A stretch of DNA of 21,542 nucleotides from an uncultured Oscillospiraceae bacterium (GCA_900547105.1 URFL01000018.1:1-21542), one strand, 5' to 3'; counted from the stretch's first letter, positions 1 through 7,404 are shown. Numbers and translations: made by a program. Notes: generated from the sequence alone by a model not told the origin.

Positions 1-4
1 AGAT

Positions 5-48
5 ACGCCCTTATAGGGCGTGGTCAAACCACCGGTTCAACCGGTGGC
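5..48. repeat. Two adjacent hairpins at window edge, possibly the end of an IS200/IS605-like element
   Basis: Two perfect inverted repeats lie side by side: ACGCCC/GGGCGT with a short loop (5-20) and CCACCGG/CCGGTGG around TTCAA (30-48). Paired subterminal hairpins of this kind are typical of IS200/IS605-family ends, but no transposase is visible and the window starts here, so a terminator of an upstream gene is equally possible. Confidence 0.35.
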
Positions 49-91
49 TTTGATTGTCCGGGGGCAGAGGGGGAGATATACACGAACAGTC

Positions 92-120
92 TTGACACAT
101 TTGATGAAAGCCGATAAAAT
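92..120 (+). promoter_or_regulatory. Sigma-70 promoter of the first cohesin-dockerin gene
   Basis: TTGACA (92-97) and TAAAAT (115-120) are separated by 17 bases. The start codon follows about 45 bases after the -10 element, with GAGGGA as SD at 155-160. Confidence 0.75.
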
Positions 121-165
121 GAAGCCAGCAAATGATTTGATCGAATGAATAGTTGAGGGATTGCG

Positions 166-1143
166 ATGAAACAGATGAAAAAATGGCTGGCTTTATGCGT
201 AGCGATGACGATATGCGCCTGCACCCTTGTCGGGGCGCTTTCCGTAAAAGCGGAAACTACCCCGGCGGCAATGTCGTTGGATACTGATGGGAAAGCAACG
301 GTAATTCCCGGAGAAGAAGTGAATGTTGCTATCCGTGTTTCGGGAATCCCGAAAGAGGGATGGGATGCATTGACCGTGAAACTGGTGTATCCGGCGGATC
401 AGCTGGAGCTGGTAGAGGCGTCACAAGGACCCGCATTGGGAAATGCTATCGCCATGGTGAATACCCGTCAAAATCCGATGGTTATTTCCGCCATCTCTTT
501 GGCTCCTATTGCAAACAATGGCGCGTTGTATTCCTTTCGCTTTTGCGTGAAAGCAGACGTGTCGCCGGGACAAACGATTCGCACGCAATTGATGATAGAA
601 GAATGCAAACGCTCTGTTCCAAACGGTAGCAGTGTGGCCTTTGTTGATGTGATTTCGCCGCAAGTGGTTGTCTGCGATGTGGCGATCCCGCAGTTGTCCG
701 GATTGCAGGTGTCGCGTATGCCCCACAGAATCAATTATCGTGTGGGGATGCCTCTGGATTTGAATGGTATGATCGTGACGGCAATGTACAGCAACGGTGC
801 GGCGGCGACGGTGCCTGTCGACCAATTGGATGCAATCGGATTTGATGGTGCAAAGGCGGGACGGCAACAGGTGACGATTCGTTATCAAGGATGGTCACTG
901 GCGCCGATCACTATTAAGGTTCGTCCGTTTTTGTATGGCGACTTGGATGGCGATGATCGGGTGGATAGTATGGATGCGTTGGCCATCTTGGCGCATGAGG
1001 CGGGATTAAGCAAAATAGAGGATGATAAACTCGTTTTGGCGGACACCAATGGAGATACAGAGGTTAACTCCATGGACGCGCTGCACATTTTGCAATATGA
1101 AGCGGGAATTATTCCGGAATTATCGGTTGAACAAGAGATTTGA
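166..1143 (+). CDS. Secreted cohesin-like / Ig-like / dockerin protein (putative adaptor scaffoldin)
   Basis: This 325-residue protein begins with a Sec signal peptide (about 1-30: KKW, a hydrophobic core, then VKAE). Residues about 33-172 look like a cohesin-type beta-sandwich: an opening strand, the G(I/V)PKEGWDAL turn and a YPADQLELV segment resemble type I cohesins. Residues about 175-252 resemble a bacterial Ig-like (Big_3) domain (MYSNGAAATVPV, then AGRQQVTIRYQG). Residues about 256-316 form a two-repeat type I dockerin with two calcium loops (DLDGDDRVDSMD and DTNGDTEVNSMD). One cohesin plus one dockerin is the architecture of small ruminococcal adaptor scaffoldins, which would link enzymes to a larger scaffold outside the cell. 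No sortase or SLH anchor is present. SD GAGGGA lies 5 bases before the ATG. Codon use is more AT-rich than in the large enzymes nearby. The cohesin call rests on pattern likeness; a non-cellulosomal cohesin-fold protein is the alternative. Confidence 0.8.
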   Translation: MKQMKKWLALCVAMTICACTLVGALSVKAETTPAAMSLDTDGKATVIPGEEVNVAIRVSGIPKEGWDALTVKLVYPADQLELVEASQGPALGNAIAMVNTRQNPMVISAISLAPIANNGALYSFRFCVKADVSPGQTIRTQLMIEECKRSVPNGSSVAFVDVISPQVVVCDVAIPQLSGLQVSRMPHRINYRVGMPLDLNGMIVTAMYSNGAAATVPVDQLDAIGFDGAKAGRQQVTIRYQGWSLAPITIKVRPFLYGDLDGDDRVDSMDALAILAHEAGLSKIEDDKLVLADTNGDTEVNSMDALHILQYEAGIIPELSVEQEI

Positions 1144-1259
1144 GTGGTTGGAAAAGAGAACGGTATCTTGGATGGACGGTTAAAGCAAATAAAAATTGGG
1201 CATTTTGATCATATATATAAAAAAAAGATGGTGAATACCCCCTATTTTGAACGATAGCC

Positions 1260-1288
1260 TTGACATTAGCTAAGGAATCCTGTACAAT
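1260..1288 (+). promoter_or_regulatory. Distal promoter of the second cohesin-dockerin gene
   Basis: TTGACA (1260-1265), 17-base spacer, TACAAT (1283-1288). Transcription from here would give a leader of about 320 nucleotides before the ATG at 1615. The 1144-1614 gap holds this promoter, a second promoter and several hairpins, and no credible gene. Confidence 0.7.
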
Positions 1289-1469
1289 ACAAGCGAGGCT
1301 AGATTTTGATTACATTCTTCGTTTTTTGAGGAGTGTAAAGCAGAGGGAAAGTCGCAAAAAGTGGCTTTGGATGAAGCGGCTAAACATGCAAACTCAAAAT
1401 TGCGCTTTGGATAGCAAGCATTTTGCCTGTTTTTGGGCGTTTGATTTGACCAAAGTGCATAAATATATT

Positions 1470-1488
1470 GCACAAAGCTAAATTGTGC
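1470..1488. repeat. Inverted repeat in the leader between the tandem promoters
   Basis: GCACAA and TTGTGC form a perfect 6-bp inverted repeat around a 7-base loop, directly upstream of the proximal -35 element at 1489. It could be an operator or a small RNA hairpin; the sequence does not decide. Confidence 0.4.
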
Positions 1489-1517
1489 TTGAATTTGCTG
1501 GAAGTTAGTATTACAAT
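1489..1517 (+). promoter_or_regulatory. Proximal candidate promoter of the second cohesin-dockerin gene
   Basis: TTGAAT (1489-1494), 17-base spacer, TACAAT (1512-1517). It would give a leader of about 90 nucleotides. It is weaker at -35 than the distal promoter, so the two may act in tandem. Confidence 0.5.
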
Positions 1518-1614
1518 AATAGCCAGAAAGGGCGTTTCCCTTATTGTGAGCATAGGTATATTCCCGGAAGGGCGTATATAAAAATCCAAAAATCAGAAAA
1601 GGAAGGGTTAAAAC

Positions 1615-2409
1615 ATGAACACAAGTTTGCGCAAATTGGTTGCCGCGGTTAGCAGCCTGGCGATCGCTGCGACACTGCCGATTGCTTCTTTGGCTGTTTC
1701 TGCAGAGGACGCTGCACCGACGATTTCCATTGTGGCCGACAAAACGACCGTGAAAGCGGGCGACACCGTTACGCTGACGGTCAAAACGGAGAATTTGCCG
1801 GCGGAAGGCTGGAACGCGATCCAGATGTCCGTTGACTATGATGATGCTTTGGTTCCGGCTGGCACTTATGAAATCGGTGCGGGTCTGAAAGACGGCAAAG
1901 CGGAAGCGAACAACAACGCTATTGCTCAGGTTACCTTTAAGAATGCTGCTAACGAAGATGTCAAACCGATTCAGATCGGCTTGATCAGTGTGGCTGCTCA
2001 GACCGCGAACGGCGATCTGCTGACCATCCCCTTTACCGTTGCTGAAGATGTGGAAGCCGGCGCAGAGCTGTCTTTCACTGCGAATGTGAGCACCTTTGTC
2101 CGTGCGAACATCGAAGGCACCACTTGGAAAGAGCCCACCACGGTGGCTACTGTTGAAGAGAAAACCGCGAAAGTGACTGTTGAGAAGGCTGCTTCGATTA
2201 CTTGGGGCGATGCCAACGGCGACGGTTCGGTCGACAGCATGGACGCTCTGGCTGTTCTGCAGCACGAAGCTGGCTTGCAGCTGCTGGAAGGTGACAACCT
2301 GACGGCTGCCGATGTGGATGGCGTTACCGGCGTTGACAGCATGGACGCTCTGGCTATCCTGCAGAGAGAAGCGGGCATCATCGATCACTTTGTGGTGGAA
2401 GTTGCCTAA
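1615..2409 (+). CDS. Secreted cohesin-like + dockerin protein (putative mini-scaffoldin)
   Basis: A 264-residue protein with a clear signal peptide (1-30, ending AVSA before ED). Residues about 36-190 read as a single cohesin-like beta-sandwich: an opening strand, VKAGDTVTLTVKTENLP, the EGWNAIQMSVDYDDAL segment, and TIPFTVAEDVEAGAELSF near the end, all in cohesin order. A type I dockerin follows at about 195-255; both repeats carry the SMDALA(V/I)LQ helix motif, like the dockerin of the gene upstream. The first calcium loop is canonical (DANGDGSVDSMD). The second has Val237 where an Asp/Asn calcium ligand is expected. The tandem promoters, the strong SD (AAGGAAGGG about 8 bases upstream) and codon choice rich in GCT, AAC and GAA suggest high expression. 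The likely role is an adaptor that binds a dockerin through its cohesin and docks itself through its own dockerin. The cohesin partner cannot be read from sequence. Confidence 0.8.
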   Translation: MNTSLRKLVAAVSSLAIAATLPIASLAVSAEDAAPTISIVADKTTVKAGDTVTLTVKTENLPAEGWNAIQMSVDYDDALVPAGTYEIGAGLKDGKAEANNNAIAQVTFKNAANEDVKPIQIGLISVAAQTANGDLLTIPFTVAEDVEAGAELSFTANVSTFVRANIEGTTWKEPTTVATVEEKTAKVTVEKAASITWGDANGDGSVDSMDALAVLQHEAGLQLLEGDNLTAADVDGVTGVDSMDALAILQREAGIIDHFVVEVA

Positions 2410-2430
2410 TCTTTATTAACCAATAAAGAT
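2409..2430 (+). repeat. Hairpin directly after the stop codon
   Basis: ATCTTTATT and AATAAAGAT form a perfect 9-bp stem with an AACC loop, starting at the last base of the TAA stop. No U-tract follows; it may act as a 3' stability element ahead of the terminator. Confidence 0.5.
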
Positions 2431-2443
2431 CATATGCTTTATC

Positions 2444-2481
2444 AAAGCCCCAAAGAGGCAATCGCTTCTTTGGGGCTTTTT
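2444..2481 (+). terminator. Rho-independent terminator of the second cohesin-dockerin gene
   Basis: A perfect 13-bp stem (AAAGCCCCAAAGA with TCTTTGGGGCTTT) ends in a run of five T. The stretch 2482-2767 beyond it holds only the promoter and SD of the next gene. Confidence 0.9.
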
Positions 2482-2669
2482 CTATGCCTATGCGTGGTGC
2501 GAATACTTCGATGCGGGAGAAGGACAGTTGAATCGGATGTGGTGCGGACAGAACGATGCCATGGGGACGGTTGATCCGAGCCAACGAAGAGGGTGCAAGC
2601 GGACGATTTGGATATTAAAATGTGCAAACAAAATATCAATATTTGCAAAGTATCTATCAATTGACGCAA

Positions 2670-2698
2670 TGGACAAAAAGATTAAATAATGATATTCT
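2670..2698 (+). promoter_or_regulatory. Candidate promoter of the esterase gene
   Basis: TGGACA (2670-2675), 17-base spacer, TATTCT (2693-2698). An overlapping TTGACG at 2661 with TAAATA 16 bases later is an alternative. Confidence 0.45.
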
Positions 2699-2767
2699 AA
2701 AGATGGTATGCATAGACAGAGCAAACGACATTTTTCGTCTGTGATGCCACACAAAGGATGAGAAAGG

Positions 2768-5700
2768 ATGAATACCACTATGAAAGCTGCGAAGCGTTTG
2801 TTGGCTGGTTTTTTGTCGGCATTGATGGCGCTGCCGCTGTCCGTGGCGGGCACGGCAATGGTATCTGCCGAGGAAGAAGCGGCCGGAGTGCAGCAGTCGC
2901 CGTACAAAGAACTGGCGACTGTGATGGAAATGGATAGTGCCGGTAGAAATTCCGGCGGCTTCCAGGCGGCCATTAACGGCATGAAGCTCAACCTGAAAGG
3001 CATCGCTCCCGATGTCACGGCGGATGATCTCGCGCTGTTTGTGAATGTGTATCTGGAGAACCGCACGAATCCCGGCGATGTCACCATCTTTGAGGATTCG
3101 CAGGGTCAGTTCCAATTTGTCAGCACCATCGACAAGCAGGAGGATGGTACCTACAAATACAATCAGGTTTGCTGGAACTGGAACAAGACCAACAAATTCA
3201 ACCTGAAGAGCGGCTGGAATACGCTGCTGCTGAGTTTTTCGACCAATCCGGCGAGCGCGGATAAGGGTATTGCGGCGGATGTCAGCACCATGGATCTGAG
3301 CAATGTGAACAACTTCCGCCTCGGTTTCTGGAATTTCACGAATTTCGATAGCTACGACCAGTATCGGATTCGTATTGCCGGAGCCAAGATCGTGGATACG
3401 CGTTATCCGCGGGAAGACGAGCCGACCTACGACGATACCACACCGGTGGCGGGTCAGTGGTCGACGCTGGATGGCAACACGACCTATACCACCACCAACA
3501 ACAATCCCAACCCGACCACTCCGCTGACGGCGGGCTTCCATACGGCGGATGCGACCTTCGATGTGACCAAACACAATCCGGATAATCTGTATCTGTCGTT
3601 TGATCTGTACGCGGTGGATAAAACCAATCCGGAGCAGGCGGGCAACTATTTCTCGTCGGCGAACTTCCGCTTCTTCTCGGAGGGCGTGAACGACTCCTAC
3701 GCGCTGATGCGCATTTCGGATTCGTATGCGAATCTGACGACGGGCGAATGGCAACACTATATGCTGCCGTGGAGCAAGCTGCGGGATGCCGGCAAGCTGG
3801 ATCAGACCAAGATCTCCCGCCTGTATTTCTTCATCGACAGTGTGAACCATCCCGAAGAGGCTGGTCATGAGTTTGAGATGATGATCAAAAATGTCCAGAT
3901 CGTGGATACCACCAACGATCCGGTGGAGCTGACCATGCCGACGCTGTTTGGTGATGGCATGATCTTCCAGCAGAACAAACCGATGCAGGTTTGGGGCACG
4001 GCGGAAAAAGGCGACACCGTGACCGCGACTCTGAAAAAGGGTGACGAAACGGTGCAGGCGCTGGAGCCTGTGACGGTGGACGAAGACGGCAACTGGAAAG
4101 TGACCTTTGACGCGCGCAAAGGCGGCTACGATGCCTACACCATCGCGCTGGAAGACAAAGCGGAAAATGGTGAGGTGCGCAGCACCACGGAGCTGACCGA
4201 TGTGGTTGTCGGTGAAGTGTGGGTGGCCGGTGGCCAGTCCAACATGGCGCTGTCGGTGGGTACCGACGCGTATTCGAAAGAGATTTTGAGCGAAGCGACC
4301 AACCACAACATCCGCATTTATCTGGAGCCCGGTACGCCGGTGCCGGATGGCCAGACGCAGCCGGTGACCCCGATGGCGAGTGTGGAAGGCGCTTCCTGGG
4401 CGGCCGGCGACAACAAAAATGCGGTTTCCAACGCCAGCTCGGTTGGTTACAACTTTGCGGTGCAGATGCAGAAACAGCTGGATATGCCGGTTGGTTTGCT
4501 GAATACCGCTTTGGGCGGCAGCGTCATCGAGGCGTGGATCTCGCTGGATGCCGTCAAGAACGACGACACCTATCGCACGTTCCTGGATAATAACGAGAAA
4601 TACTGCGACGAAAACTGGTGGCCCACCAAGGCGAACCGCCAGTCGGCGCTGTACAACGCGAAGATTGGTCCGCTGAAAGGCTATAATGTGGCCGGTGCGA
4701 TCTGGTACCAGGGCGAGAGCAACTCGTCTGAACCGGAGATTTACGATCACGCGCTGAGCCTGCTGCAGAAAAACTGGAGCGAAACCTTTGGCTTCGGCGA
4801 TGAGAGAATGCCGTTTATCTTTGCCCAGCTGGCCCCGCACTTCTACAACACCACCAAGGGCATGAACAGCGCGACCTACATGGGTTACATCAGCGAGTCG
4901 ATGTCCAAAGCGTGGGCAGCCAATTCCGATACCATGGGTCAGGTCGGTATCTACGACCTGCCGCTGGGTCACTGGCGCGACGAAGCGCACACGGTTTCCG
5001 GTGACCCGATCCACCCCAACGACAAACGCCCGGTTGCCAATCGTATGGCGACGGCGGCGATCAACATGGTGTACGGCGGCACGGGCGAGACCACTTCGCC
5101 GGTGTACAAGAGCATGGAGATCAAAGACAACACGATCGAGATTACCTTTGACCATGTCGGCGCGGACGGCTTGAAAATCGGTAACGATTCCAGCACGCTG
5201 CAAGGCTTCGCGATTGCGGGCGAAAACGGTGTGTATGTGAACGCGCAGGCGGAGATCACCGGCAAAAACACCGTGAAGGTGTGGAGCGACGAAGTGGCTG
5301 CGCCGAAGAACGTGACCTATGCGTTCACCAGCTTTAACATGGCGGGCAACCTGATGGGCTCGGATGGTTTCATCACCATTCCGTTCCGCACCTCGACCGA
5401 AACGATCGATAGCAATCTGTTCCACGCGAACGACTGGATGTATGCGGACGGTCAGGTGTGGGTGTCGGTGAACAACCAGCTCCCGCAAGCGCAGCAGGCG
5501 GATTTCCACGATTTGTGGACGGTTTCCGGTGAGGGTTCGGAGCATAGCTATGATACCGCGGTGAAGACCGAGGGTAAAGCGTCGCTGAAAGTGACCTATG
5601 CCGAAAATGATGTGACGATTGCTCCCGAATTTGCGAAATATCGCAGCCAGTCGGAGACGCAGTTCGCCAACTTCAGCAAGCTGTCGGTGGATCTGAAGAA

Positions 5701-6196
5701 CCCCGATGCGCGTGCCAAGACGGTGACGCTGGCGCTGGTGTCCGGCGGCAAGACCTATACTTCGGCGGATACGGCCACGCTGGCGGCTGGCAGCGACTTC
5801 GCGCGGTACAGCTTCTCGCTGGCTTCGCTGAAGGATGAGAGCGGTGCGGCGGTCGCCAATGTAGCGGATGTGCTGAAAAATGTGACCGAGCTGAAATTCC
5901 AGCTGCACGATGACGGCGCGAAGAACGACAGCGCGCTGGGCGATGTCAACGAGGACGGTAACGTCGATATCGTGGACGCGCTGATGGCGCTGCAGGCGGC
6001 GGCTGAAAAAGTGACGCTGAGCGATACGCAGAAAGCTAATGCCAATGTGGACGGCGAAGGCAATGTCACGGCGGCGGATGCGCTGATGATTCTGCAGTGT
6101 GTGAACGGCTCGATCCAGAACTTTAAGGCTGGCCAGGCGGCTGGTGCCGAAGGCTCGCTGTATCTGGATAACATCGGTTTCGCGGCGGTTGCGTAA
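2768..6196 (+). CDS. Secreted multimodular SGNH/sialate O-acetylesterase-type carbohydrate esterase with internal dockerin
   Basis: A signal peptide (about 1-34) precedes two related beta-sandwich modules (about 45-210 and 225-380), each ending in an IVD strand and probably carbohydrate-binding. The esterase core (about 388-875) starts with LFGDGMIFQQNKPMQVWG and carries GGQSN (Ser491 nucleophile candidate), WYQGESN (646-652) and the DPIH pair (Asp746, His749). These are hallmarks of the SASA/DUF303 family, which removes acetyl groups from sialic acid or, in plant-fibre degraders, from xylan and related glycans; the latter is likelier here. A C-terminal CBM-like domain (about 915-1142) is interrupted at about 1056-1115 by a type I dockerin, after which its last strand (SLYLDNIGF) resumes. 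The second dockerin loop has Asn and Glu at ligand positions. Two starts are possible: ATG 2768 (chosen, SD AAAGGATGAG) or ATG 2780, which also gives a good signal peptide. Acetylesterase class is confident; exact substrate is unknown. Confidence 0.9.
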   Translation: MNTTMKAAKRLLAGFLSALMALPLSVAGTAMVSAEEEAAGVQQSPYKELATVMEMDSAGRNSGGFQAAINGMKLNLKGIAPDVTADDLALFVNVYLENRTNPGDVTIFEDSQGQFQFVSTIDKQEDGTYKYNQVCWNWNKTNKFNLKSGWNTLLLSFSTNPASADKGIAADVSTMDLSNVNNFRLGFWNFTNFDSYDQYRIRIAGAKIVDTRYPREDEPTYDDTTPVAGQWSTLDGNTTYTTTNNNPNPTTPLTAGFHTADATFDVTKHNPDNLYLSFDLYAVDKTNPEQAGNYFSSANFRFFSEGVNDSYALMRISDSYANLTTGEWQHYMLPWSKLRDAGKLDQTKISRLYFFIDSVNHPEEAGHEFEMMIKNVQIVDTTNDPVELTMPTLFGDGMIFQQNKPMQVWGTAEKGDTVTATLKKGDETVQALEPVTVDEDGNWKVTFDARKGGYDAYTIALEDKAENGEVRSTTELTDVVVGEVWVAGGQSNMALSVGTDAYSKEILSEATNHNIRIYLEPGTPVPDGQTQPVTPMASVEGASWAAGDNKNAVSNASSVGYNFAVQMQKQLDMPVGLLNTALGGSVIEAWISLDAVKNDDTYRTFLDNNEKYCDENWWPTKANRQSALYNAKIGPLKGYNVAGAIWYQGESNSSEPEIYDHALSLLQKNWSETFGFGDERMPFIFAQLAPHFYNTTKGMNSATYMGYISESMSKAWAANSDTMGQVGIYDLPLGHWRDEAHTVSGDPIHPNDKRPVANRMATAAINMVYGGTGETTSPVYKSMEIKDNTIEITFDHVGADGLKIGNDSSTLQGFAIAGENGVYVNAQAEITGKNTVKVWSDEVAAPKNVTYAFTSFNMAGNLMGSDGFITIPFRTSTETIDSNLFHANDWMYADGQVWVSVNNQLPQAQQADFHDLWTVSGEGSEHSYDTAVKTEGKASLKVTYAENDVTIAPEFAKYRSQSETQFANFSKLSVDLKNPDARAKTVTLALVSGGKTYTSADTATLAAGSDFARYSFSLASLKDESGAAVANVADVLKNVTELKFQLHDDGAKNDSALGDVNEDGNVDIVDALMALQAAAEKVTLSDTQKANANVDGEGNVTAADALMILQCVNGSIQNFKAGQAAGAEGSLYLDNIGFAAVA

Positions 6197-6232
6197 ACCA
6201 ACGCGGTTATACCGAATGCTTGATCTATGAAT

Positions 6233-6272
6233 AAAAAGGGCCCGAAAAGCGATGGCTTTTCGGGTCCTTTTT
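6233..6272 (+). terminator. Rho-independent terminator of the esterase gene
   Basis: A long stem of 18 positions (one G-T pair) around loop GATG, flanked by A and T runs, so it may also work from the opposite strand. Confidence 0.9.
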
Positions 6273-6278
6273 GCGTGA

Positions 6279-6400
6279 GGAGATAGGGGGAAAGCTGGCG
6301 GGTTTTCGGCTTATATGGTGTCATTCTAAGCGTAGCGAAGAATCTTTTCGATACATCACTTTGGAAAGATTCTTCATCGCGTTGCTCCTCAGTATGACAT
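6279..6400. repeat. MITE-like imperfect palindrome, class 1 copy a
   Basis: The arm TCATTCTAAGCGTAGCGAAG (from 6321) continues into AATCTTT and is mirrored by AAAGATTCTTC...AGTATGACA (6365-6399). The stretch before the arm (6286-6320) resembles the stretch before copy b at 6506. The palindrome has no coding content and looks like a non-autonomous interspersed repeat. Confidence 0.65.
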
Positions 6401-6420
6401 TTGCAGGTGTGTTCACAACA

Positions 6421-6476
6421 CATCATCCGTCGCGGCGTAAAGCCGCGCCACTTTCCCCTCCGAGGGGAAGGCTTGT
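6421..6476 (+). repeat. Interspersed palindromic repeat, class 2 copy A
   Basis: The unit has three parts: a CATCATCCGTC head, a GC-rich hairpin (CGCGGC/GCCGCG, 6431-6447), and the palindrome CTTTCCCCTCCGAGGGGAAG followed by GCTTG. The same layout recurs at 6887, 7108 (inverted) and 7252. Confidence 0.7.
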
Positions 6477-6501
6477 GGAGCCCTGCGCATCCCACCGCTG
6501 C

Positions 6502-6564
6502 TAGGAGAAGACTGGCGGAGCTTTTGCCGATTTATTGTCATTCTGAGCGAAGCGAAGAATCTTC
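6502..6564 (+). repeat. Interspersed repeat, class 1 copy b (single arm)
   Basis: TGTCATTCTGAGCGAAGCGA continuing to AAGAATCTTC, with an upstream stretch (AGGAGAAGACTGGCGG) similar to that of copy a. The mirrored arm is missing, so this is a partial copy. Confidence 0.6.
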
Positions 6565-6580
6565 TGCGGCCTTTTCGTAG

Positions 6581-6602
6581 GGGACGATGCCCACATCGTC
6601 CC
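6581..6602. repeat. Perfect hairpin GGGACGATG/CATCGTCCC
   Basis: A perfect 9-bp inverted repeat around CCCA, with no U-tract on either side; part of the repeat nest. Confidence 0.65.
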
Positions 6603-6707
6603 GCAAGCAAACATATCTACTCGTGGCGAGCGTATGCCTTCCTCTGACGAGGGAGATTTGAGGGGGTTCTGCACTCGTTAAATTGGCTGTGCTATCTCGC
6701 GGCGCGC

Positions 6708-6765
6708 GCAAGGCCCCTTTGTGTAAAGGGGGCTGTCACGACCTTGGTCGTGACAGGGGGATTGT
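6708..6765. repeat. Interspersed repeat with perfect 10-bp hairpin, class 3
   Basis: An inverted CCCCTTTGTGTAAAGGGG palindrome is followed by CTGTCACGAC/GTCGTGACAG around CTTG (6733-6756). A related CCCTTTGCACAAGGG palindrome lies at about 6835-6852. Confidence 0.6.
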
Positions 6766-6827
6766 CGCCGCCCATCGGACGGCGGTTTAGTGTGCGATTT
6801 TGTTACAATCCCTCCGTCTTTTTGCTG

Positions 6828-6857
6828 CCCAGCTCCCTTTGCACAAGGGAGGCTAAG
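6828..6857. repeat. Class 3 palindrome, second copy
   Basis: AGCTCCCTTTGCACAAGGGA followed by GGCT forms an imperfect palindrome like the one at 6712-6730. Confidence 0.5.
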
Positions 6858-6886
6858 CTTGCCGCTGGTTTGTGTGGAAATTTTGA

Positions 6887-6946
6887 CACCTCATCCACCG
6901 CCGTTCGGCGGTCCCCCTTCCCCTCCGAGGGGAAGGCTTGCGAAGC
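6887..6946 (+). repeat. Interspersed palindromic repeat, class 2 copy B
   Basis: CACCTCATCC head, ACCGCC/GGCGGT hairpin (6897-6912), then CCTTCCCCTCCGAGGGGAAG and GCTTG: same plan as copy A but a different inner hairpin. Confidence 0.7.
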
Positions 6947-7107
6947 TGCATCTTTTTACTAAACAAGAAAACAATCTTAAGCAGAAAACGCTGCCTGTTT
7001 AATGTTTGATAAAAAAGCAGTAAAAAAACAAACATGAAACCGCGCTATAACCAACACCAATCTTTTTGCGTCAATGAAGTTCAAATTTTCCACCAAACCG
7101 GCTGTTC

Positions 7108-7164
7108 CCTCATGCCTTCCCCTTGAGGGGAAGGTGCTGAGCGCAGCGAAGCGGATGAGGTGTC
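7108..7164 (-). repeat. Interspersed palindromic repeat, class 2 copy C (inverted)
   Basis: GCCTTCCCCTTGAGGGGAAG comes first and GGATGAGGTG last, the reverse order of copies A, B and D, so this copy is inverted. Confidence 0.65.
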
Positions 7165-7251
7165 TGTAGCCCATACGTTACTTTCTATATAATGGTTACG
7201 CATACTCTCATTTTATCAGCAACAGTTAGTAACCAAAAAGCACCTGTTTTT

Positions 7252-7378
7252 CCACCTCATCCGTCACAACCTTGCGGTCGTGCCACATTTTTCTCCCGAA
7301 GACGGGCCCCCTTTTGTCGGCGCTGCCGACATTTCCCCCGCATGCGGGGGAATCCCCTCCGAGGGGAAGGCTTGAGAG
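7252..7378 (+). repeat. Interspersed palindromic repeat, class 2 copy D (expanded)
   Basis: CACCTCATCCGTC head, a CACAACC/GGTCGTG hairpin, a further GTCGGCGCTGCCGAC palindrome, CCCCCGCATGCGGGGG, then CCCCTCCGAGGGGAAGGCTT. It is about twice as long as the other copies because of extra hairpins. Outside these repeats, 6273-7404 shows no gene I can support. Confidence 0.6.
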
Positions 7379-7404
7379 AATGTATCTTGGCTGCGGCGCA
7401 AAGG

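Noticed and set aside
2657..5908. 1083-codon open frame antisense to the esterase gene
   Set aside because: It lies opposite a gene with signal peptide, catalytic motifs and dockerin; its translation is rich in His and Arg, with no recognisable domain. It is a by-product of codon bias.
6421..7378. CRISPR array
   Set aside because: The repeats are few, unevenly spaced, in mixed orientation and palindromic, with no regular spacers and no cas genes.
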